Positions 55,791-64,000 of a DNA stretch of 64,000 bases are shown here, in pieces. Positions within the stretch are counted from its first letter, which is position 1, and every line of letters starts with the position of its first letter. The translations under genes were made by a program, and so were the position numbers. The notes below the pieces were generated by a model that did no database searches, was not told the origin of the DNA, and was given only the letters and a program-made list of their open reading frames with translations. The stretch lies in NCBI GenBank assembly GCA_030704615.1, contig CM060732.1:81489171-81553170 (forward strand). Reading direction: 5' to 3'. The stretch is from Takakia lepidozioides. Lineage: Eukaryota > Streptophyta > Takakiopsida > Takakiales > Takakiaceae.

Positions 55791-57094
55791 AGGTTGTGGG
55801 AGCCCACCCTGAACCGCCCCAAAGCCCTCAGGAGAGAGGGAGATAAAGAGGCCGAAAGGTAATTGGGCCGCAAGATTCTATCATCCCGGAGAACCAAGAA
55901 TGTTTCTCGATAGAAATGGAGCTTTGTTGTGAGGTTGGGTAACTTCCAAGTTCTCCTGACATGTAACTCCATGAGCTCCTTTCTAATGAGTTGGTTGCGG
56001 TCATGCCTGGATGTGATTTCCACTTCTTCTGGGTTCACTGGCAAAAGTGAAGCTATAGAGAGTCCATGGCGTTCAAAAAAGGTATCCACACGGGCATACC
56101 AGGATTGTTTGAAGCCTGTATTTTTTAGTCTCATAGATGTTGTGAGGGCCCTGGCCACAAGCCCCTTGGGGGGAAGGCCTTGTAACCTATGCAGGAAAAT
56201 TGTAAGCCGGAAGAGGGCCTCAGTTTGGAGTGGCACACAGTCGAATTCTGCATTCAATATGTGTGATGGAGTTGTGCCTCTGGTGCCAAGCATCGCTTGG
56301 AGGAAAGATGACTGCAATGGTTCCCGATTGTTTTCCCACCAGGAAACTGGGACTGCAGGTGCCCAGAATTCACAGCCAAAAGTGGCAGGCTGCCTTGCCT
56401 TTTGTCAAGAGGGCAGGGAACGAGATGAAGTTTCTTTACCCTAGTGACTTGCTTAGTTATGGAGGATGGAGGGGGGCGGAAAGAGAGTAGATCGGAGGAG
56501 AGGGTTAGATTTACCTGCTTTATGCTGTTGAATGTTGAATATGATGAGGTTGGAAGTGGCAAATTGGGGATGACATTGCATGTAAGCAGGTCTCGAATGT
56601 CTGCATGAGGGGGGCCTTGTACACAGAGATTTTAAGACTAGCAATGTACTATTGGATGGAAATCTGATTGCCAAGGTTACAGACTTTGGTTTAGCTCGGT
56701 TGCTAGGAGATGGCTCTGATATGGTCCCCTCTTCCACAGCTAATGGCACTACTGGTTTTCTTGATCCAGAGTATGCCTCCATTTCTTTCTCTCGTATCCT
56801 TTATCTCTCCCTGTTTCTCCTTCCATTTGGTGGTCTTACGAGTACATTGTCCCCATTCAGTGGTCTGTCCTCTCCCGGTTCACCCACCTTAATACGTCTT
56901 GTAAGCTTTTGATGGTCTTAACAATGGATATTTCAATGGCCCAACAGGTACTATGCTTTACAAATGTTAATAGAGAAGAGTGATGTATATAGTTTTGGTG
57001 TATTCATACTCGAGCTTGGGAGGCCATCAACCTCCATCGACCTCAACCTGAGTGGAATCTTGTGGAATGGGTAATCCTCCACCCTCTAAAGAAT

Positions 57095-57240
57095 GAGTGT
57101 GAGAGCAAGAATGTTGAGAATGTACTCATGAGATGTTTGCTGTAGCCTTGTGACCAACAGTTTGAGCGGAACGGTTTGTGTGTGGGTGAGAGATTGTCCT
57201 CATAAGACGTTGTTTGCCATAGCCTTGTGGCTTTGTGTGT

Positions 57241-57277
<37 letters not shown>

Positions 57278-57335
57278 TACTCATGCTGTTCCCTGCTAAC
57301 ATTGGCTTTCCATAGCCTTACGACAATTGACCCCG
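57095..57335 (-). mobile_element. Inverted LINE-A tail fragments with a GA microsatellite
   Basis: On the minus strand: CACAAGGCTACAGCAAACAT then GAGTACATTCTC (57100-57160); AAGGCTATGGCAAACAACGT then TTATGAGGACA (57185-57235); and a third GAGTACATTCTC adjoining a (GA)14-15 run at 57244-57273. Inserted among kinase pseudogene exons. Confidence 0.65.
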
Positions 57336-58722
57336 CAGGAAACCAACCCTCCCGGGGCATTTTGTGGGGTTCACACCCACCAGGGATTGTGTGTGTGGGA
57401 GGGGGGGAGAGAGCTTGTAGTCAATTGTTGTAGCGAGTCCTAATCTTCAAATGTGGAATGGGCTGAGATATTGGCTCCAGAACTGTATGGCTAGCCTTCC
57501 TAAAGATGTTTTCTTTACCCTGTGCGGAAGTTGGATTGCTGCATCAGCCTATGCGATCCTGCTTGGAAGGAGGCTATGCAGACAGAGAGAGAAGACTCTG
57601 GCAGAAGCCGGTGTAACTAAGAGCCACTTCACCTTTCGGCTGGAGGTTATGCAAATACCATAAGATGTTAAAGAACTAGCAGATTCTTAGACACCTTTAC
57701 TGCTCCTTCTCGCCAACTAAATCTTCATACACAATTTATCAAAACCGATGCTATATATATATGCTCAAAGGTTGATTTAGTTCTTCTACCTTGTCGTGCT
57801 ACTAATTACAGATTTGGAGGCAAAATTACATCATTTCAGGGTGGTTTCCTGCAGGGACGGTCATTGTTGCATCAGGGGAATTTGGGAGCACTAGTGGATG
57901 TGACACTGAAGAGCAACTTCACTGAGGACGCAATGCGGAGAGTGGTAGAAATTGGGGTTAACTCTGTGGAACCCTTGGGAGAGAGGAGACCCAGTATGAG
58001 TGAACTCATTAGGGAAATTCAGGAGGTTTTAGACAGAGAGAGGGGCCTGGCAGCAGGCCCAAGCAATGGGCCCACCACTGTAACTCTAGGGAGTGAGCTT
58101 TTCACGCAACAAATTTAGACCCCTGATCATGTTTTTTCCATATAGATGTCATCTAGATCTGGTGGTCTGAATGTTCTCTCCTTACAATAGGCATTAATTT
58201 ACCTCGGACATTCCAAATATTCAGATCCCATGTGCATGACTGGATCATCTGCGTGATGGGGTGATCACAGTTCAGTGAATATTAACCATGCTGTCTCTGC
58301 TCCCCAAGTTCAAATTAGGTGTTGCTAAGAAGATACAATGTCTGGAGAGAGCGAAGAGTCTAAGGAGAGAGTCAGTATGGATTGTCTGCCTCCAGGAATA
58401 GACTTCGCAGGCCTATCTGTGATCGTAAAGAGACTTGAACACACCCTATGCGTGGAGCTCCTTCAATGACCCCAGACATAACCAGTGGGTTTAAAAGAAG
58501 AGACCATAGGATTTTTCTTGCAGAGAGGCAGCAGAAAGGCAGATGTAAAAGTTCAATGTCCACAAATCAGCAACCCAACTCCTTTGCTGAAACCGAGACG
58601 AGCAAACCTGCTTCCGACTTCAGTGAGAGAAACCAGGGGCAAACAAAGCAAAATTCACAGGCCGTGATCCATGCTAGCAAGTAGACGGACCAAAACTGCC
58701 TCGTTCTCACTCACCGCCGAGG

Positions 58723-59067
58723 ATGGCAGTGTCTTCCCGCGCTCTCCTGCACACCCACTCCATACGCACGGCTCTGTCCTCTCGCTTGGCTCTCACGAGA
58801 GGCCTCGCGTCATGCAGCGCTGGAGCTGAAAGCGCCATCCCCCTTGGCAATTCGCACAGGACGGAGTCCCTTGCATGTGGTGGCTGCCTTCAGGGATGCC
58901 ATTCAAATTAGGTGATTACTTACACGAAACACTTGGCGGTTTCCTTTTTTGTGTTTGTACGCGCAGACGGATCCAGGCTCGGAATTGTCTTTTGCGCAAT
59001 TCAGTAGAAACGAATGAACTCAGCGCAAAGATGCAAGAAAGCGCACGGGTCGTTAGGCAAGGCCGAT
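58723..59067 (+). CDS. Small candidate gene with mitochondrial-type presequence
   Basis: An ATG at 58723 opens a 62-aa frame rich in Arg/Ser/Ala without acids at first (MAVSSRALLHTHSIRTALSS), typical of an organelle presequence, ending in TAG at 58911. A GTGATT donor adjoins that stop, and an acceptor at about 58966 leads into RIQARNCLLRNSVETNELSA. The frame that joins smoothly (VVAAFRDAIQIR) is not the presequence frame, so either an indel or another splice is needed. Family unknown. Confidence 0.3.
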
Positions 59068-59130
59068 AATTGGTATTAACTGGCGTGTAGGTCAACGTCT
59101 GGAGCATGGAACAGCGTTGGCAGCAGTTCT

Positions 59131-59968
59131 TTAAAGATACTTTACAATGGTGGAACAGTAGCCTTGACAATGTGAGATTTCTTCATGTAGGATGAGATTG
59201 ATGGAACTCTGGTATGGTCGTATGGTGTGGACTGGATCGTACAGTTGTTGAGTGAAGTCAGTGAAGTCAGAATCTCGCTTTGCTCTAGGAAAACTTTTTT
59301 TACTGTCCGTATCGAGGTTCTCCTTGCTGAGCAGGGCATGAAAGGAGGATGCGCAAGGTCTTTTCCGTTGAGTTTGCAAGGTGCTTGGGAGGGTTGAGAC
59401 TGCAGCTCCTCAGCTGCTCCCTGGTCGTTTTCATAGACCACTCCAAGGTCTCCAGGCATTGTCAGCTGCTAGCAGTATGGCGAGGATGTATGCATGATTT
59501 GTGCAGAGGCAGGGATGGCTGAAGGAGCAGGGATAGAGTGTGGGTCTAGATTCATCCAAGAGGGCGGGATTTCAATCACAAGATTACGTATGGTTCCATG
59601 TGGATTGATAGCTACAAGAAACCTGCATGGGTAAATGGTCAACTGGAAGTGGTGGCAGTGGCAGCACAATTGATGAAATGGGGCACTGATAATGATGGCG
59701 TCTTCTTCAACACATTTCAGCCTGTTTTGCCCTGAAACGTCCCTGATTTGTCATGTTGAATTCCGCAAGTTAGCTTGTTGGGTGGATCTATGGTGGTTTC
59801 GAGTGATTTTGACATGTTACTGCTAATGTGGCAACAGGAAAGTATTCAAAAACAGATAACAGAGACGAGGAGAATCTTTGGAAGGAATATTTTTCCGACC
59901 CCACCCATGCAGGTCAACTGGAAGCAGCAGCAGCACCGGCACAGTTGATAAAATCAGGCACCTGGACA
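59131..59968. other. Upstream flank of the PPR locus
   Basis: Short ORFs only. CACTG-rich and GCAG-rich phrases near 59640 and 59920 (GGTCAACTGGAAG) appear twice, hinting at a small duplication. An in-frame extension of the PPR frame reaches back to 59828 without an ATG. Confidence 0.4.
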
Positions 59969-62413
59969 ATGACCACAGCTTGCGAAAGAGGACCAAGAGA
60001 GGGAGTCCACAATGCCTCTTCAGGCACTTCTGAGCATGTGAGGATGCTATGTGAGGCAGGGCGACTGAAAGAGGCTCTACAGACTTTAAACCAAGGAGGC
60101 ATTTCAGCAGATTCGAATACTTTATGTCTGTCTCTTGCACAAGTGCATCAAGATGAAAGGCCTGGAAGCTGGAAAGCAGGTGCATGCTCACATTATCCAA
60201 AGTGGATTCAAGCCAAATGTTTTCCTTCACAACACCCTTGTCAGCACGTATGTTAAGTGCGGGGGCATCGTGGATGCTCACCAACTGTTCAGCACAATGC
60301 CTCAACGATCTTTGATCACGTGGAATATAATGATGGCAGGATTTACCAAGCATGGGTGTAATAGGAATGCTTTGGAGACCTATGAGCAAATGACGCGGGA
60401 AGGGGTGAAACCCAACCACATCACGTTTGTTTGTGTTTGCAATGCGTGTGCGAGCTTGGCAGCCCTGGAGAAGGGCAAAGAGGTCCATGGTGAAATCATC
60501 AAAGCTGGAATTGTACCAGATGTTATTCTGAACAGTACCCTCATGGACATGTATGCCAAATGTGAGAGCATTGAGGATGCAAAGGGAGTGTTCAACAATA
60601 TGGCTGAACGAAATGTGGTGTCGTGGAGCGCAATGATTGCAGGATATGCACAGCAGGGACATGGGATGGAGGCTTTGGAGACCTACAAGCAAATGATGCG
60701 GGAAGGGGTGAAGCCTGACCACATCACGTTTGTGTGCGTTTGCAATGCGTGTGCAAGTCTGGCAGCCCTGGAAAAGGGCAAGGAGGTCAATGGTGACATC
60801 GTCAAAGCTGGAATTGTACCAGATGTCATTCTGAACAGTACCCTTGTGGACATGTATGCCAAATGTGGGTGCATCGAGGATGCGAAGGGCGTGTTCGACA
60901 ATATGGCTGAACGAAATGTGGTGTCTTGGAGCACAATGATTGCAGGATATGCTCAGCAGGACAGGGAATAGAGGCTTTGGAGACCTATGAGCAAATGTTG
61001 TGGGAAGGGGTGAAGCCCAACCACATCACGTTTGTTTGTGTTTGCAATGCGTGTGCGAGCCTGGCAGCCCTGGAAAGGGGCAAAGAGGTCCATAGTGACA
61101 TCGTCAAAGCCGGGATTGTACCAGATGTCATTCTGAACAATACCCTTGTGGACATGTATGCCAAATGTGGGAGCATCAAGGATGCAAAGGGAGTGTTCGA
61201 CAATATGGTTGAACGAGATGTGGTGTCATGGAACACCATGATTTCAGGATATGCACAGCAGGGGTGTGGGATGGAGGCTTTGGAGACGTATAAGCAAATG
61301 ATGAGGGAAATGGTAAAGTCTGACCACATCACATTTGTTTGCGTTTGCAATGCGTGTGTGAGCCTGGCAGCCCTGGAAAAGGGCAAAGAGGTCCATGGTG
61401 ACATTGTCAAAGCTGGAATTTTACCAGATGTTGTTCTGAACACTGCACTGATGAACATGTATGCCAAATGTGGGTGCATCAAGGATGCAAAGGGAGTGTT
61501 CAACAATATGGTCAAACGAGATGTGGTGTCCTGGAACGCAATGATTGCAGGATATGCTCAGCATGGTTGTCATAGGGAGGCCCTGCAACTATTTGAAGGA
61601 ATGCAAAAGGAAGGCTTGAAGCCGGACAGTATCACATTTAAATGTGTTCTCTCTGCGTGCAGCCATACTGGCCTACTGTATGAAGGAAAACGCTACTTCG
61701 ATTCCCTGAGTCAAGCACTTTGGCTGCATGGTGGACCTTCTTGGACGTGCGGGGCGATTGGATGAGGCAGAGGACCTCATTAATAAAATGCCAATCAAAC
61801 CAGATGCTGTGGTGTGGAAGGCCTTGCTTGGTGCCTGCAGAATCCATGGCACTGTGGAGATGGCTGAACGTGCGGCAACATCTATTCTCAAGTGGGATGA
61901 ACAGGACGCTGCGACTTATGTGTTGCTATCGAACATCTATGCCACAGCTGGCAGGTGGGAAGATAGTGCAAAGGTGAGAAAAATGATGAAGGTCAGAGGG
62001 TTAGAAAGGATCCAGGTCGCTGCTGGATTGAGGTTGGCAACAGGGTGCACACATTTGTTGTAGATGACAAATTGCATCCCAAAATTAAGGAAATTCATGC
62101 TGAGCTGAAGATTGTCTGGGCAGATGAAGGCAGGGTATGTGCCTGACTCACGCTTTGTATTGCAAGATGTGGGGGAGGAGCAAAAAGAATTTTCTCTTTG
62201 CCACCACAGTGAGAAGCTGGCCATTGGTTTTGGGCTGATCAGCACGGCCCTAGGACACCTCTCCGTCTCATCAAGAATCTTCGGGTGTGTGGTGACTGCC
62301 ACACGTCCACCAAGTTGATCTCAAAGATTGTTGGCCGACCAGTTGTTATACGGGTTGCTGACCGCTTTCACCACTTTGAAGATGGGGTTTGTTCGTGTGA
62401 GGATTACTGGTGA
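59969..62413 (+). pseudogene. PLS-DYW pentatricopeptide repeat protein, frameshifted
   Basis: Family role: sequence-specific C-to-U RNA editing in plastids or mitochondria, with the DYW domain as deaminase. PPR motifs run from LEAGKQVHAHIIQSGFKPNV through four near-identical P-L-S blocks to YAQHGCHREALQLFEGMQKE. The E region has VDLLGRAGRLDEAEDLINKM. The DYW domain keeps [13 protein letters not shown] (HxE zinc motif), CGDCH and the end VCSCEDYW. Breaks against the expected frame: +1 T near 60121, -1 G near 60959, a deletion with shift near 61715, -1 A near 62007, a shift near 62113 and -1 A near 62251. ATG 59969 is the first in-frame start. Most shifts are single bases in short runs, so sequencing error is an alternative to true decay. 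Confidence 0.85.
60369..61579 (+). repeat. Four 303-bp tandem repeats coding PPR triplets
   Basis: GCTTTGGAGACCTA begins units at 60369, 60672 and 60974 (one base short); the fourth, with GCTTTGGAGACGTA, begins at 61277. Each unit codes about 101 residues with HITFVCVCNACASLAALEKG, PDVILN and DMYAKC. Units are about 90 percent alike by eye, far closer than usual for PPR triplets. Confidence 0.85.
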
Positions 62414-63829
62414 ATCGATGTTTTCCTGGAAAGGTGCACGTGCCTGGCTTCATTCATTGATCTGTGCAGCTACTCAGTTCATCCATGATTTCCTGAGAAT
62501 ATGGACCATGATGTACTGTTGAGGCTAATTCCTGTGGCATATCCACAGGAAATGATGGTGGGATCTACGTAGCATACGTGGGAAGTCGGCCCATAATTGC
62601 ACTCAAATGAGTGAACGGGGGAATTGGACTAACTCTGGTGATGTTGGAATGCTATCAGAATGCTGTCCTAATTCTGGTGTGGGTGGTGGAGCTGAGCTTC
62701 TCCAAATCTGGGAGACGAAAGTGAATACAGTAAATTTGGGGCAGCCGTATGCACCAGTTTGTTCAATTTGGACATGTTTGTATGTCTCTGGTAGTGGTGC
62801 TTCAGATAGAGCCTGGGACTAATTTGCATGAATGTTGTCGATAGCTAGGATTCACCCACCAAGATCCAATTCCATGTTGGCCACTTGAAAGTTTACTTAG
62901 TGGTTGTAATGGTATTTGGGTATTCTGTTATTGATTGATACGGTATGAATTCGATTTGCGTAAGTCCTTCACACTATCACATCACTTTGTGCATGTTGGA
63001 GTTCCAGGTTGGGGACAGGCTTCACCTACACCCACTTCTGAACACAATTGCCTACAGTTCAAGACCAGATTTGGGAGCTTGTATGAAATAATTGCACACT
63101 AAACAACTGTGCATAGTTTCATGTAACAATTGGGGATACTGCTAGTTGCCCGGGAAGTAGGTTTCAATTGCTGGCGTGACACCGGGTGTTCTCCATAACT
63201 ACTTGAGCTACAGATCTCGATCAAGCAGAAAGTCTTCAAGAGCTTTTTCTCAATCTCTTGCTTGCAGTAACCTTCCCATATATTCCAAATTTGGACCCAA
63301 AAACTTATAGGTGCAGCTCTTGTTCCATTGTGTCGGTTGAAATAATATCAATATAGTAGCACCCAACGAAGGGATATGTTTGTAGTGATAGGGAGACATG
63401 CTGGGTTGACTGCCCTTCCTTCGGCTGTGAGGGCCTTGTCATCACAAGAACCATTTGCCACCAACTCCGGGAGGACAAAAAAGAGAGTTTTAAAATTTGT
63501 TGTGCAAGCCAGCAGTGCACCAACATCAGAAGCTATGCATTGGGCGTTTGTTAGTGTGTAGAATGCATATATATGCAGCAAATTCAGGGAACCTCCAAAC
63601 AAATAGGTTGTCCATGGTGAGCTGATGGGTCTGTTGGATGATGTAGGAACCTAACAGCAACCGACATGTTGAGGGGCAGGAGATTCAGGCCGTAGCAATC
63701 ACAACTCTGTCGATGTGGTTTGATAACCACGATGTATGAAATTTCCAGTGCCTGCCCAGGGGCATTTTTGTCGCTCAATAGAGGCTTATGGACTAAAGGC
63801 TTATTTGCAAGCGAAGAGTACTACCCTTA
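62414..63829. other. Intergenic, nothing recognised
   Basis: Short ORFs on both strands (for example 63348-63602 minus) lack domains. No transposon ends seen. Confidence 0.4.
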
Positions 63830-64000
63830 CCCGACGAGTTTAATGCGCGCGTGCGAAACTGACGGCACGGACGTCCGTGCTGCTGCCCCGGAGCCGCGGC
63901 CCGCCGGCGTCCGCCGCGTCAAAACCCCACCCCTCGTCCAAACCCCCCCGCCCCGCGCCGCGCCGCTCCCAGGCACCATGCCCGCGCCCGCCCGCCCGCC
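63830..64000. other. Abrupt very GC-rich segment at the window end
   Basis: After about 63830 the composition changes from roughly 43 percent GC to well over 70 percent, with many CpG sites and C-runs (AACCCCCCCGCCCCGCGCC, CCCGCCCGCCCGCC). An ATG occurs at 63978 but the frame runs off the window. It could be a CpG-rich promoter and first exon, a GC-rich repeat, or foreign/misassembled sequence. Confidence 0.5.

Larger units (their letters stand above)
52286..56425 (-). mobile_element. LINE-B, minus strand, split by LINE-A
   Basis: The right part 56425-55782 codes LQSSFLQAMLGTRGTTPSHI to LRALGRFRVGSHNLRI. The left part continues at 53050 with ETGRWENLQREDRLCPACTG and EEHFFYCPLYYEIRGRF, an RT C-terminal region with a C-x2-C/H/C zinc-binding-like end. 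The 3' region has AGCTTTCCGCGGACGTTATA and an ATTTC-repeat tail. Further tandem tails lie at 52590-52660, and another truncated 3' copy at 52286-52570. 5'-truncated; RT core absent. Confidence 0.75.
51600..58118 (+). pseudogene. Receptor-like kinase pseudogene (kinase part)
   Basis: Follows the TM exons. Recognisable exons: 51625-51720 juxtamembrane (GPEAPLVGGRLAAVAESQRA), 51730-51837 ATP loop (IGEGGFGLVYKG, VAIKK), 51974-52162 (LSRVRHRHVVNFLGFCQE, then LSIALGAAKG), 56590-56770 catalytic ([39 protein letters not shown]), 56948-57115 (YYALQMLIEKSDVYSFGVF, EWNLVEWVILHPLKNE) and 57855-58118 C-terminus (RRVVEIGVNSVEPLGERRPS). VHRD reads HRDFKTSN and DFG is kept. Breaks: a stop before the ATP loop, a frameshift after CVRSG (near 52083), and another after FILEL (near 57015). 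The intron 52163-56589 holds nested LINEs. It was once an active Ser/Thr receptor kinase; now unlikely to make one protein. Confidence 0.8.

Noticed and set aside
57451-57663. 70-aa ORF (MWNGLRYWLQNCMASLPKD) as a gene
   Set aside because: Protein-like but unrecognised, with no splice partner, inside the kinase pseudogene region.
60380-61515. Long minus-strand ORFs opposite the PPR gene
   Set aside because: They repeat with the 303-bp unit and mirror the PPR frame; no independent domain.

Overview
The window looks like nuclear DNA from a seed-free vascular plant, most likely a fern. Genes are split by many GT-AG introns and lie among non-LTR retrotransposons and DNA transposons. The proteins are plant types: a DUF1218 membrane protein, a CYP704-like P450, a DYW-class PPR protein and At4g08455-like BTB proteins. 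A plastid-derived insert carries chlN, chlL and ycf4. chlL and chlN are missing from flowering-plant plastids, and the insert retains many codons that would need C-to-U RNA editing, as in fern, lycophyte and hornwort plastids. Species cannot be determined from sequence alone.

Layout. 0-6.4 kb: a minisatellite, an orphan ORF and a two-exon BTB gene. 8.6-11.3 kb: a three-exon DUF1218 gene. 12.0-15.3 kb (minus): two BTB modules whose six exons splice in one continuous frame, so probably one double-BTB gene. 16.3-20.4 kb: DNA transposons, including a CACTA-type element inside an older repeat, and a reverse-transcriptase scrap. 21.1-28.2 kb (minus): a complete 16-exon cytosolic lysyl-tRNA synthetase (625 aa). 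29.1-33.2 kb: a BTB gene whose exons continue in phase into a trihelix DNA-binding domain. 33.6-34.8 kb: a hAT-like element. 35.4-37.2 kb: the composite plastid insert. 37-43 kb: repeats, a miRNA-like hairpin, an isolated phosphomannomutase exon, and a tRNA-like SINE head beside LINE coding sequence. 43.5-46.2 kb: a complete six-exon CYP704-like P450 (505 aa). 48.8-58.1 kb: a decayed receptor-like kinase with a triplicated transmembrane exon and two nested LINEs in one intron. 60.0-62.4 kb: a DYW-class PPR gene built of four 303-bp repeats and broken by about six frameshifts. From about 63.83 kb the window ends in very GC-rich sequence.

How the genes work together. There is no operon-like pathway. 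The strongest theme is a local family of BTB proteins (likely CUL3 ubiquitin-ligase adaptors) that share a phase-0 intron inside the BTB fold. Two of the three loci also have a phase-1 exit after the domain that leads to extra modules: a second BTB with an acidic tail, or an acidic linker with a trihelix domain. A second theme is recurrent LINE activity, whose 3' tails are scattered through introns and pseudogenes. All gene models are hand-spliced from sequence; exon joins are predictions supported by splice sites and reading-frame phase.
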